Positions 23,271 through 31,776 of a DNA stretch of 42,136 nucleotides are shown here, piece after piece. The first letter of the stretch is position 1; each line of letters opens with the position of its first letter. Position numbers and translations under genes: made by a program. The notes below the pieces were generated by a model that made no database searches, was not told the DNA's origin, and saw nothing but the letters and a program-made list of their open reading frames with translations. This DNA is from an uncultured Mailhella sp. (GTDB lineage: Bacteria; Desulfobacterota; Desulfovibrionia; Desulfovibrionales; Desulfovibrionaceae). The stretch is from positions 1-42,136 of the forward strand of contig CALUPL010000034.1 of assembly GCA_944322635.1 (NCBI GenBank), written 5' to 3'.

Positions 23271-24026
23271 CTAGGCATTGATGATCTGAGTAAAGCTGTC
23301 AGCCTTCAAAGAAGCTCCTCCTACCAGCACACCATCCACGTTGTCAAGAGCGAGAATGCTTCCGGCATTGGCGGGCTTCACGCTGCCGCCGTACAGCAGC
23401 GGGGTTTTGTCGGCCTTGTCGCCGAGAATTTCACGCATGAGCTCACGGCAGATGGCGTGGGTTTCCACGATGTCGTCGGTAGTGGCGGTTTTGCCGGTGC
23501 CTATGGCCCACACGGGTTCATAGGCAATGGCGAGAGCCTCGGCGGGAGTGTCGGCAGGCACGTTCTTCAGGCCGAGCTTGAGCTGACGTTCAAGAACGTT
23601 GCGAAGCAGCCCGGATTCACGCTCCTCCAGCGTTTCACCGATGCAGAGCATGACGCGCAGGCCGTTTGCCAGAGCGAAGGCCGTCTTCTCACCTACGAAG
23701 GCATCGTTCTCACCGATGACGTGACGACGTTCGGAATGACCGGTCAGCACCCAGGACGCCCCGCAGGCCTTGATCATGGCAGGAGAAATTTCACCCGTAA
23801 ACGCGCCTTCGGCGGCGGGATACACGTCTTCCGCACCACAGGATGCGCCCTTGATGGCTTCCATGGCGCCGCAGGCTCTTTCAAGCGCGGTAAAAGGCAC
23901 GAAGATCACGATTTCACGGCCCTCGGGAGCCTGCCCCTTCAGCAGCTCGGCCATGGCCTTCACGGTTTCAACGGCCTCGGCTCCGGTTTTGTACATCTTC
24001 CAGTTGGCGGCCATCAGCTTCTTCAT
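23271..24026 (-). CDS. tpiA: Triosephosphate isomerase
   Basis: The enzyme interconverts glyceraldehyde 3-phosphate and dihydroxyacetone phosphate. The 251-residue barrel shows Asn-Trp-Lys-Met (catalytic Lys10), Thr-Gly-His-Ser-Glu-Arg-Arg (catalytic His), Ala-Tyr-Glu-Pro-Val-Trp-Ala-Ile-Gly-Thr-Gly (catalytic Glu and loop 6) and Tyr-Gly-Gly-Ser-Val-Lys-Pro. Length and all catalytic residues are normal. AGAGGA lies 7 nt before the ATG. secG follows after 16 nt. Confidence 0.97.
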   Translation of the reverse strand: MKKLMAANWKMYKTGAEAVETVKAMAELLKGQAPEGREIVIFVPFTALERACGAMEAIKGASCGAEDVYPAAEGAFTGEISPAMIKACGASWVLTGHSERRHVIGENDAFVGEKTAFALANGLRVMLCIGETLEERESGLLRNVLERQLKLGLKNVPADTPAEALAIAYEPVWAIGTGKTATTDDIVETHAICRELMREILGDKADKTPLLYGGSVKPANAGSILALDNVDGVLVGGASLKADSFTQIINA

Positions 24027-24097
24027 AAATACATCCTCTCTGATCTAAAATGGAATGGGGAGAAGGTACGCTTCTCATATAAAAACACAAGTCCCGT

Positions 24098-25009
24098 TCA
24101 GTTTTGCCCCGGGCCGTTTTTCGAAAACGACGGACAGTGCGATCTGACGGCACGAATTTCCCGCGCCAGTCCCGTATCATCGTCAACGTCAAGATAGACT
24201 CCGTTCAGGGAGACAGGCCCCTTCGCCGGCTTGAAGGTGTGCGGCATACGCGTGAGAAAACGCGCCAGCACAGGCTCAAAATCCATGCCGAGAGACGACT
24301 GCTCCACTCCGCACATGCCCGCGTCGCTTATGTAGGCCGTTCCCTGGGGCAAAAGCTGGGCATCCGCAGTCTGCACGTGCGTGTGCGTCCCTATGACGGC
24401 GCTCACCTTGCCGTCCAGAGCCCAGCCCATGGTCTTCTTTTCGCCCGTAGTCTCGGCGTGAAAATCCACGATTCGAACCAGCACGTCGTCAAGCTCATGA
24501 GAACCGGAAAAAACTTCTTCGTCACTCGTAGCATCTTCGGCACGTTTCTGCAAAGAAGAACCGTTCGATGTTCCGGCTCCGGTCAGCACGGAAGCCCCTT
24601 TCAGCCAGTGAAGCACGGTACGGAACGGACATGGCAGCGGCTCCATGAACACGGTGCCCAGCAGGTTGATGACGGCCAGTCTGCGTCCGTCCGGAAGAGC
24701 ATGCACCACATAACCTCTTCCCGGCGCGCCTTCGGGATAGTTGAAGGGGCGGACGATGCGCCTGTCTCTGTCCATGCGGGAACAAATTTCCCTGTGACGC
24801 CAGACATGATTCCCTGATGTCACAAGATTCACCCCTGCGGCAAACAGCTCGTCCAGCGTGTCCGCCGTCATGCCTATGCCCCCGGCAATGTTCTCTGCGT
24901 TGGCGATAACGACATCAGGCGACAGCTCTTCGGACAGCTCGGGCAGATACTGCTTCACGGCCAGCCTGCCCGCCTTTCCCACCACGTCGCCGAGAAAAAG
25001 AATGTGCAT
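24098..25009 (-). CDS. YmdB-like metallophosphoesterase (cyclic nucleotide phosphodiesterase family)
   Basis: This 303-residue protein belongs to the TIGR00282/YmdB family of calcineurin-like phosphodiesterases: Leu-Phe-Leu-Gly-Asp-Val-Val-Gly-Lys-Ala-Gly, Ile-Ala-Asn-Ala-Glu-Asn, Thr-Ser-Gly-Asn-His-Val-Trp, Val-Asp-Phe-His-Ala-Glu-Thr-Thr-Gly-Glu-Lys and Gly-Thr-His-Thr-His-Val-Gln supply the metal ligands. YmdB hydrolyses 2',3'-cyclic nucleotides. An insertion of about 35 polar residues lies between the Pro-Phe-Arg-Thr-Val and Asp-Phe-His segments (about 140-178) and is absent from the typical enzyme. The start 25009 is used because the metal-binding fold begins there; the gene overlaps the HD gene stop by 1 nt (TGATG). 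Confidence 0.88.
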   Translation of the reverse strand: MHILFLGDVVGKAGRLAVKQYLPELSEELSPDVVIANAENIAGGIGMTADTLDELFAAGVNLVTSGNHVWRHREICSRMDRDRRIVRPFNYPEGAPGRGYVVHALPDGRRLAVINLLGTVFMEPLPCPFRTVLHWLKGASVLTGAGTSNGSSLQKRAEDATSDEEVFSGSHELDDVLVRIVDFHAETTGEKKTMGWALDGKVSAVIGTHTHVQTADAQLLPQGTAYISDAGMCGVEQSSLGMDFEPVLARFLTRMPHTFKPAKGPVSLNGVYLDVDDDTGLAREIRAVRSHCPSFSKNGPGQN

Positions 25010-25827
25010 CAGCCCTTCACTCCCCGACCGTTCCGGCATTCTTCAAGCATTGCATGAAGCTTTTCCACGGCCGGACGCAGCCTCGCATCGTCTGGCAGCC
25101 CCGCAAGCACCTTTTCCATAAGACCGCTGTGCGCAAGCGCACGCCTCGTGGCGGCAAAACGCAGTTCCAGCATCCAGGTGCCGAGCAGAAGGCGAAAATC
25201 ATTGACGAATCGAAGATCCGCATACCGGGCCACACGACCTTCAAGCACGTCTTTCGCCACTTTCGGCGACCAGCAGCCGGGATCGTCCTTCACATGAAGC
25301 AGCACGGCGTCTCTTTCCGGCAATGCGTTGTCCAGATAACTGACCATCACACGAAAAATATCCAGCTTGTCGCTGTCCCGTACCACATCGGTGACGAAAC
25401 GAGCCTGAGGGGAAAGCTTGGGGGAAAGCTCATAGCGGTTGTGCAGGAGCACGGCGCAAAAGGCCAGAGACCTTACCCGGGACGATTCTTCCTGCAAAAA
25501 AACCTCGTCACGCATGGTGCGAAAGCTCAAAACGGCATGATTGAGCGACTTCGCATCCAGAAACGTCCGATACGTTCTGAACTGAGGAAAACGGCCGCAG
25601 TCATGATAAAGGGCCGCAATAACCGCGGCCCGGCAGGCTTCATTGTCTTTCGCCCACGCCCGTTCTCCGGCATCTTCGGCAAGAGAATCGACAATGACCT
25701 CGGCGTGATCCACGACTCTGAACGTATGCTCGACCTTAAGCCGCAGAGGGGCCGCATCCGGCACATCGCGAAAGCCTGCGACATAGTCCATAAACCGCCT
25801 GCGGTGCGCGGAAAGATCAATATTCAT
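25009..25827 (-). CDS. HD-domain phosphohydrolase
   Basis: This 272-residue protein has an HD metal-dependent phosphohydrolase domain: His in Lys-Val-Glu-His-Thr-Phe-Arg-Val near residue 33, Tyr-His-Asp-Cys-Gly-Arg-Phe near 74 (the HD pair) and Asp-Ser-Asp-Lys-Leu-Asp near 151. HD enzymes of this sort cleave nucleotides or phosphomonoesters; the substrate is unknown. It overlaps the small membrane-protein gene upstream by 11 nt and the YmdB-like gene downstream by 1 nt, so the three are translationally linked. Confidence 0.82.
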   Translation of the reverse strand: MNIDLSAHRRRFMDYVAGFRDVPDAAPLRLKVEHTFRVVDHAEVIVDSLAEDAGERAWAKDNEACRAAVIAALYHDCGRFPQFRTYRTFLDAKSLNHAVLSFRTMRDEVFLQEESSRVRSLAFCAVLLHNRYELSPKLSPQARFVTDVVRDSDKLDIFRVMVSYLDNALPERDAVLLHVKDDPGCWSPKVAKDVLEGRVARYADLRFVNDFRLLLGTWMLELRFAATRRALAHSGLMEKVLAGLPDDARLRPAVEKLHAMLEECRNGRGVKG

Positions 25828-26047
25828 CCCCGTCCCCCTTCTTCTGCCATTCCTTCAGGCGGCGTTCCCTGTCCTCGGCCTCCTGCATGCGGATGCGTCT
25901 GTTGCTTTCATCCCATCTCGGGTCGCGAAAAAAACCTTTGGGACCATAAAGCGCCCGCAGAAAAAAAATAACGGCCGCCGATACCAGCACCATGATGATC
26001 ACGCCGCTGAATCTTCCGGCAAAAAGACTTTCGAGAATGTCGGACAA
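25817..26047 (-). CDS. Small single-pass membrane protein, TTG start
   Basis: This 76-residue protein of unknown function has one membrane helix (about 12-31, Val-Ile-Ile-Met-Val-Leu-Val then Ala-Ala-Val-Ile-Phe-Phe-Leu) followed by a highly charged cytoplasmic tail with Arg-Met-Gln-Glu-Ala-Glu-Asp-Arg-Glu. The TTG at 26047 is taken as start because AAGGAG lies 8 nt before it and no ATG in frame is placed as well; the longer in-frame ATG ORF to 26188 would run into the dnaE promoter region. Its stop overlaps the HD gene by 11 nt. Confidence 0.65.
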   Translation of the reverse strand: MSDILESLFAGRFSGVIIMVLVSAAVIFFLRALYGPKGFFRDPRWDESNRRIRMQEAEDRERRLKEWQKKGDGDEY

Positions 26048-26186
26048 GGATACGTCTCCTTCGCAGAATTTGCCCGATAGTAGCCGCTGAACGTGCCGGA
26101 GGCAAGGCCCTCCCTGCCTGCGCCGAGCTTTACGGATAATGCCCCCTGTGCTACGTACTTTGCACGGATTTATCATCGGAGCTACC

Positions 26187-29100
26187 ATGTCGGATTTTGT
26201 ACATCTTCATTGTCATACGGAGTTCAGTCTCCTTGATGGCGCCATCCGTGTCGGCGATCTGGCGCAGAAGGCCAAGGCTCTCGGCATGCCCGCGGCCGCC
26301 ATCACGGACCACGGCAACCTTTTCGGCACGGCCTACTTCTATTCCGCCTGCAAGGATGTGGGCATCCCTCCCATCATCGGGTGCGAAGTCTATGTCACCC
26401 GTGACCACACCGACAAAACCTCCGATTTCGCCAGAGTGCGCCATCACCTCATTCTGCTGGCGCAGAATCCCACAGGCTACAGGAACCTCATGCATCTCGT
26501 GAGCCGCAGCTGGCTCGACGGCTTTCATTACAAGCCGCGCATAGACAAAAAGATGCTCTACGGCTGCACCGACGGACTCGTGGCCCTCTCCGCCTGCGTG
26601 GCCGGCGAAATTCCCAGAACACTGCTCGGCAACAACAAGCTCATCACAGGCGGCGGCACCTTCGACGATGCCGTAGCCATAGCCAAAGAATACGCCGCGC
26701 TCTTTCCTGAACGTTTTTATCTGGAAGTGCAGGCCAACAGTCTCCCGGAACAGGCAAGAGTCAACGACGGCATTCTCAAGCTGGCCGAGGCTACGAAACT
26801 TCCGCTCGTCGCCACCAACGACTGCCATTACCTCAATGCCGACGACGTGGAAGCCCACGACATTCTGCTCTGCATTCAAACGCAGGCCAAGGTGGATGAT
26901 CCCAAACGCTTCCGTTTCGAGGCACGGGATCTCTATTATAAATCGGAAGAGGAAATGCGCGCGGGCCTTGAGGGCATTCCCCGCGATGCCATGGAAAACA
27001 CGCTCAAGATTGCGGATCAGTGCTGCCACCTTGAAATCCAGCTCCATGCGCCGCCCTACCACTTCCCCGTGTACGACCTGCCCGAAGGCATGACCCTGGC
27101 CAGCGAATTCTGCCGCATGGCCAGAGAAGGCCTGGAAAAACGGCTGGAAAAGCATCCCCATCGGGATACCATCAATCCGCAGGAATACCGCGACAGACTG
27201 GAAATGGAGCTCAAGGTCATATGCGACATGGGCTTTCCCGGGTATTTCCTCATCGTGCAGGACTACATCAACTGGGCCAAAAACAACGGCATTCCCGTAG
27301 GCCCCGGCCGAGGTTCCGCCGCAGGTTCCGTGGCGGCATGGGCTCTGCGTATCACGTCCATCGACCCTCTGCCCAACAAGCTCTTCTTCGAACGCTTTCT
27401 TAACGTCGAGCGCGTCAGCATGCCTGATATCGACGTGGACTTCTGCGAAGACAGGCGCCTTGAGGTTCTTGAGTACGTCACCAGAAAATACGGCAAGGAC
27501 AAGGTCTCACAGATTGCGGCCTTCGGAAAGATGAAGGCCAAGGCCGTGGTGAAGGACGTGGGCCGCGCCATGGGCATACCGTTCAACGAGACGACGCGCA
27601 TCGCCAAAATGATTCCCGCCGATCTCAAAATGACGCTGAAAAAGGCGCTCGACACGGTGCCTGAACTTGCCGATGAATACAAAACCAAGCCGGAAGTCAA
27701 AAAGCTCATCGACATTTCCCTGCGTCTGGAAGGCCTGACCCGCCACGCCTCCACCCATGCCGCAGGCGTGGTGGTTTCCGACAAGCCCATGGAGGAATAT
27801 CTCCCGCTTTTTGCCGGTCGCAAGGGCGAACAGATCGCCGCCTTCGACATGAAGTTCGTGGAAAAGGTCGGACTCGTGAAGTTCGACTTTCTCGGCCTGC
27901 GCACCATGACCGTCATTTCCAACGCGGTGAAGAACATCCTTCAGCAGGGCAAGGAAGCCCCGGACATAGAAAACCTGCCCACGGACGATCAGAACGTCTA
28001 TGATCTGCTGTCCAGAGGCGACACCGACGGCGTGTTCCAGCTCGAAAGCACGGGCATGCGCAAATACCTGCGCATGCTCAAGCCTTCCGGCTTTGAAGAC
28101 CTTGTGGCTATGCTTGCCCTGTACCGCCCCGGCCCCCTCAATTCGGGCATGGTTGACGAATTCATCAAGCGCAAACACGGAGAAATCGAGGTTTCCTACC
28201 CTCTGCCCGAGCTGGAGTCCTGTCTGAAAGACACCTACGGCGTCATTGTCTATCAGGAACAAGTCATGCAGATCGCGCAGATCACCGCCAAGTACACGCT
28301 CGGCGGCGCCGACCTGCTTCGCCGCGCCATGGGCAAGAAGAAAGCCGAAGAAATGGCCAAGCAGCGCGACATTTTCCTCAAGGGCGCGTCCGAACGCGGT
28401 GTTGCCAAGGAAAAGGCCAACGAAATCTTCGACCTCATGGAAAAGTTCGCGGAATACGGCTTCAACAAGGCTCACTCCGCAGCCTATGCCTACATTACCT
28501 ATGTTACAGCATTTTTGAAGTATTACTTTAAAGTTGAGTTCATGGCCGCCCTGCTTTCCTCGGAAATCGGCAACCAGGATAAAATTCTCAACTACATTGC
28601 CGCCTGCCGCGACATGAACATCGACGTTCTGCCGCCGAACGTGCAGATAAGTCTGCGCTCCTTCACCCCCAGCGGCAATTCCATCGTTTACGGCCTCGGC
28701 GGCGTGAAAAACGTGGGCGACGAAGCCATAAACGAAATCGTCCGCTCCAGAGAAGAGGAAGGTCCCTACAAGTCGCTGCTTGATCTGTGCACACGCGTGA
28801 ATCTGCGCAAGGTGACCAAGCGCGTTCTTGAAAGCCTCATCAAGGGCGGCGCCTGCGACTGCTTCGGCGTAAGCCGGGCGGGCATGCTGGCCAGTCTCGA
28901 CAACGTGGTGGGCCGGGCTCAGAAGAAGCAGAAGGAAAAGAACTCGGCCCAGATTTCCCTGCTGGCATTCTCCCCTTCCGTTGAGGCGGCTCCCATGCCC
29001 GGCATCGGTTTTCCCTGCGAGGAACAGGATACCCCGGAATGGGACGACGACCAGAAACTGTCCTTTGAAAAAGACTCCCTGGGCTTTTATCTGACAAGCC

Positions 29101-29717
29101 ACCCGCTTCAGCCCTTCCGGCGCGACATGCAGAGACTCGGTCTGCTCACGCTCGAAGAGATCAGCGAGCTCGGCAAAGGCTCCGTAAAAACCGGCGTACT
29201 GGTAACGAGCGTCAAGGAATTCATCACCAGAAAGGGAGACAAGATGGCCTTCGTGCAGGTGGAAGACCTCACGGGGCACGCCGAAGTGACCATTTTCCCC
29301 AAGACCTATGCGGCCATAAAGGAAACGCTGCATGCGGAAAGACCTCTCATAGAACTTGTGGGAACCGTGGACGCCAAAGATGACGACGACTACGACGACG
29401 ATGACGAAGAAGAAAACAGCGTCAAGGAAATCAAGCTGCTGTGCGATTCGGCAAGACCTCTGCTTGAAGCCTGCATGAGCAGCGATCATCCCGTTCTGTT
29501 CCCCTACCCCGTCACATGTACGGGAGATGCCGACATTGAGGAGTTCAAGGCCATTCTGGAAAAGCACAAGGGAAGCTCTTCCGTACAGATTCAGTTCGAA
29601 CTCAACAATCGAAGCTGCATCATGGAATTAGGGCCTCGCTGGCGTGTACAGGCCAGTCCGCAGCTCAACAAGGACATGGACGCCTGGGCCAAGGCCAGGC
29701 TGGCCCTGAAGCAGTAA
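26187..29717 (+). CDS. dnaE: DNA polymerase III alpha subunit
   Basis: This is the replicative polymerase, 1176 residues. It has an N-terminal PHP domain (Leu-His-Cys-His-Thr-Glu-Phe-Ser-Leu-Leu-Asp-Gly; Asp-His-Gly-Asn-Leu), the catalytic palm with Met-Pro-Asp-Ile-Asp-Val-Asp-Phe near residue 412, Gly-Arg-Gly-Ser-Ala-Ala-Gly-Ser, a tandem HhH region, and a C-terminal OB fold. A run of Asp/Glu (about 1065-1080) interrupts the OB region. ATG 26187 follows GGAG by 5 nt and begins the PHP domain; the in-frame start at 26139 is rejected. A 45-nt patch at 28499-28543 uses AT-rich codons unlike its surroundings and holds an imperfect 17-bp palindrome (28515-28531). Confidence 0.97.
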   Translation: MSDFVHLHCHTEFSLLDGAIRVGDLAQKAKALGMPAAAITDHGNLFGTAYFYSACKDVGIPPIIGCEVYVTRDHTDKTSDFARVRHHLILLAQNPTGYRNLMHLVSRSWLDGFHYKPRIDKKMLYGCTDGLVALSACVAGEIPRTLLGNNKLITGGGTFDDAVAIAKEYAALFPERFYLEVQANSLPEQARVNDGILKLAEATKLPLVATNDCHYLNADDVEAHDILLCIQTQAKVDDPKRFRFEARDLYYKSEEEMRAGLEGIPRDAMENTLKIADQCCHLEIQLHAPPYHFPVYDLPEGMTLASEFCRMAREGLEKRLEKHPHRDTINPQEYRDRLEMELKVICDMGFPGYFLIVQDYINWAKNNGIPVGPGRGSAAGSVAAWALRITSIDPLPNKLFFERFLNVERVSMPDIDVDFCEDRRLEVLEYVTRKYGKDKVSQIAAFGKMKAKAVVKDVGRAMGIPFNETTRIAKMIPADLKMTLKKALDTVPELADEYKTKPEVKKLIDISLRLEGLTRHASTHAAGVVVSDKPMEEYLPLFAGRKGEQIAAFDMKFVEKVGLVKFDFLGLRTMTVISNAVKNILQQGKEAPDIENLPTDDQNVYDLLSRGDTDGVFQLESTGMRKYLRMLKPSGFEDLVAMLALYRPGPLNSGMVDEFIKRKHGEIEVSYPLPELESCLKDTYGVIVYQEQVMQIAQITAKYTLGGADLLRRAMGKKKAEEMAKQRDIFLKGASERGVAKEKANEIFDLMEKFAEYGFNKAHSAAYAYITYVTAFLKYYFKVEFMAALLSSEIGNQDKILNYIAACRDMNIDVLPPNVQISLRSFTPSGNSIVYGLGGVKNVGDEAINEIVRSREEEGPYKSLLDLCTRVNLRKVTKRVLESLIKGGACDCFGVSRAGMLASLDNVVGRAQKKQKEKNSAQISLLAFSPSVEAAPMPGIGFPCEEQDTPEWDDDQKLSFEKDSLGFYLTSHPLQPFRRDMQRLGLLTLEEISELGKGSVKTGVLVTSVKEFITRKGDKMAFVQVEDLTGHAEVTIFPKTYAAIKETLHAERPLIELVGTVDAKDDDDYDDDDEEENSVKEIKLLCDSARPLLEACMSSDHPVLFPYPVTCTGDADIEEFKAILEKHKGSSSVQIQFELNNRSCIMELGPRWRVQASPQLNKDMDAWAKARLALKQ

Positions 29718-30055
29718 TTGCAGAGCGGGCCGGCACCCGAAAAGGCTCAGGCCCATCATCACAAGGAATGCATGAAGGAATGCATGCCGGATGCGGGGAC
29801 AGGTGAGCCTTGTTCCGATGGACGTTTCGAAAAGAACTCAGACAATATTCCCGTACCGGAAGAATCGCTCCGGACATGGACGCTTTACAAAAATCGCATG
29901 CCGAAAGCGGAATTTCCGCCCTCCGCCTTCCCCATTCCTACGGACGAAGTTCCGCTTCCGGCATGAAGAACGAGCGAACAGCGGGGCATCCGCAACGGCA
30001 AGACTTCGAGAATTGAGGCTTTCACCAGCAACCGCTTCGGCAGGAGGACAAAAAC
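29718..30055 (+). promoter_or_regulatory. 338-nt dnaE-queD spacer with a long inverted repeat
   Basis: No gene is supported. A 16-bp inverted repeat with one mismatch (29897-29912 with 29950-29965) spans a 37-nt loop. GCGGAA in its left arm (29907-29912) can instead pair locally with TTCCGC (29914-29919). A short direct repeat GGAATGCATG occurs near 29765. AGGAGG precedes the queD ATG. There is no T tract, so it is not a simple terminator. Confidence 0.4.
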
Positions 30056-30448
30056 ATGAAAAAACCGATATGGCGTCTCACCATACGCGGCGACTTTGCG
30101 GCCGCCCACGCACTGCGGCACTATCAGGGCAAGTGCGAAGATCTGCACGGCCACAACTATCTTGTGGAAATGATCGTGGAGGGGGAAACGCTCACCAGCG
30201 ATACCGAACTCGTGGCGGACTTCTCCGCCCTGAAGAAGGAACTCCGAGCAGAGCTTGCCTCAATAGATCACAAATACCTCAACGAACTGCCGCCCTTTGA
30301 CGTCATCAATCCTTCTTCGGAAAATCTCGCCCGCTATCTCTACGGAAGAATGAAGGAGCGCCTGGCCGCCCTGCCCGTGCGCATGTACAGCATGACCGTG
30401 GGTGAAACTCCTCTGCAGTCCGCCACATATCAGGAAATCGACGACTGA
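30056..30448 (+). CDS. queD: 6-carboxy-tetrahydropterin synthase (queuosine pathway)
   Basis: QueD converts dihydroneopterin triphosphate to 6-carboxytetrahydropterin on the way to preQ0 and queuosine. The 130-residue protein shows the zinc ligands in Ala-Ala-Ala-His and Leu-His-Gly-His-Asn-Tyr, the catalytic Cys in Gly-Lys-Cys-Glu-Asp, Asp-Phe-Ser-Ala-Leu-Lys, Asp-His-Lys-Tyr-Leu-Asn and the Ser-Ser-Glu-Asn segment. Length is normal. AGGAGG lies 8 nt before the ATG. The stop overlaps the next ATG by 1 nt. Confidence 0.93.
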   Translation: MKKPIWRLTIRGDFAAAHALRHYQGKCEDLHGHNYLVEMIVEGETLTSDTELVADFSALKKELRAELASIDHKYLNELPPFDVINPSSENLARYLYGRMKERLAALPVRMYSMTVGETPLQSATYQEIDD

Positions 30449-30993
30449 TGCCTCCGTATCCCGCACTTGCGCTTCTGACCCGAGTGTCCAAGCGGGTTCT
30501 CCCCTTTCTGGAAGAGTCCGTCCGTCGTCTCGAAATCCGGGAAATTCTGGATTTCGGCCCCGTGCTTCTGCCTCCCCGAACCGCGCTTTCCGTACGGCGG
30601 CCTTCCCGTGAGCTCAGTCCGCAAGGTAGACGCCATGAGAAGCTGGCCTTCTGCGGCTTCGCGCTGAGCCTTCTTGATGACGAAAGCTGTCGGAAACTCT
30701 TTTCACGGGTCTGCGCCGAGACCGCGCACACACTTTTTTTCGACTTCAAAATGCCGGAACGCAATCTGGAATGGCCGTCGGTTCTGCTTTTCTCGCTGCT
30801 CCGTCACAGTGCCTCCCGAGGCCTTCCAGAAAAAGCAGGAGGCATGGAAGGCGTGCTTTACAGAGAGCGCAAACGCTTTTCCGTGCTTTCCCGGCACACC
30901 CTGTTCGGCGGAGCCTTCTGCGGCATTCTCGTCAGCAACGCCGCGGGGGTAAGCAATCAACGCCAGACTCCCGGCCTTCCCTTTTCGGAGTGA
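30448..30993 (+). CDS. Unknown protein coupled to queD, possibly a degenerate methyltransferase
   Basis: This 181-residue basic protein is not recognised with confidence. The order Glu-Ile-Leu-Asp-Phe-Gly-Pro, a loop, Leu-Ala-Phe-Cys-Gly-Phe-Ala-Leu-Ser-Leu-Leu-Asp-Asp and later Thr-Leu-Phe-Phe-Asp-Phe-Lys resembles the strand layout of class I SAM-dependent methyltransferases, but the Gly-x-Gly-x-Gly loop is absent. It overlaps the queD stop (TGATG), which argues for real translation. A structured spacer follows. Confidence 0.5.
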   Translation: MPPYPALALLTRVSKRVLPFLEESVRRLEIREILDFGPVLLPPRTALSVRRPSRELSPQGRRHEKLAFCGFALSLLDDESCRKLFSRVCAETAHTLFFDFKMPERNLEWPSVLLFSLLRHSASRGLPEKAGGMEGVLYRERKRFSVLSRHTLFGGAFCGILVSNAAGVSNQRQTPGLPFSE

Positions 30994-31430
30994 TTCTGCA
31001 CGCAGGGCGACAGGGGAAAAAACATGTATGCCAAAGGCATGTTCCGCCGCTTGACAGAAAAAACTGCCTCAGCTCCCAGGGGAAATGCTCCGTAGCCCCT
31101 TTAGCTCCCCGTTCCGGTGAGGCGGCATTTTTTCCGAATACACCGTGCGAATGCGGCACGCTCCGGCATGACGACCGGCTCCCCGTAACGCCCCCCTTCG
31201 CGTCCTTGTCGGCAACCCTTCAAAAATGCCTTTCGGTGCTCTGCAATTATAAGACGAATCACGGCGAAAAACTCAAGTCTGAATTTTCCGCCGGATCCTC
31301 TATAAGCACATTTTGAAACAGGCAAAAAACGGCCTCACCGAAGGCGGAACCGAAGACAAAGACGACACAAGGTCCCGCCTCGCTGAAAAAAAACGACGGC
31401 AATGCCCTTCTTCCGGAACAACCTTGAGAA
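30994..31430. other. 437-nt spacer with a candidate structured RNA / bidirectional terminator
   Basis: No gene is supported. ATGCC and GGCAT form a small hairpin near 31026-31040. Further on, CTGCCTCA pairs with TGAGGCGG across about 46 nt (roughly 31067-31127), with GGGG/CCCC pairing inside. A-rich sequence precedes and six T residues follow, so the structure could terminate transcription from either side or be the body of a small RNA. Confidence 0.4.
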
Positions 31431-31715
31431 CTAGCGTCTGGGAAGTTCCATGGACGCCCCCTGCTCCACGGCGGGAGAAGGTTCCTCAGGCTCCGTCTTT
31501 TCTCCGGGCATTCCCATGAGTGCGCCGAGCTGTCCCTTGAAAATAATGTGCGTGGCGGTTTCATCGGCCAGCTCGCCGAGATCCATGAGCTTTTCCAGAA
31601 ATTCCAGAATTTCTCCGCGGCGTTCCTCCACCGACCACTTGAAGTCCTCCTCAAGATTTCCGGACTTCAAATATTCTTCCAGTTCCGCGATGTACTTTGT
31701 GTTGAGCATGGCCAT
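31431..31715 (-). CDS. Small acidic hypothetical protein
   Basis: This 94-residue protein is of unknown function, mostly helical and acidic: Ile-Ala-Glu-Leu-Glu-Glu-Tyr-Leu-Lys-Ser and Glu-Glu-Arg-Arg-Gly-Glu-Ile-Leu-Glu-Phe-Leu-Glu-Lys-Leu. The tail is Pro/Glu-rich. No membrane helix or signal is visible. GGAG lies 7 nt before ATG 31715, which I prefer to a longer upstream ORF that overlaps the AI-2E-family gene in another frame. It is 61 nt downstream of that gene and probably co-transcribed. Confidence 0.7.
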   Translation of the reverse strand: MAMLNTKYIAELEEYLKSGNLEEDFKWSVEERRGEILEFLEKLMDLGELADETATHIIFKGQLGALMGMPGEKTEPEEPSPAVEQGASMELPRR

Positions 31716-31776
31716 ATTTCCACTCCGTTTTGTTGCAGGCGGGAAAAACAACGGACGGATCCCGTCCGCCGAACCG

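Noticed and set aside
27507..29567. 686-residue minus-strand ORF
   Set aside because: Antisense to dnaE and composed of the complement of conserved polymerase motifs.
29765..29790. GGAATGCATG direct repeat as an attachment site
   Set aside because: Only two short adjacent copies with no integrase or tRNA nearby.
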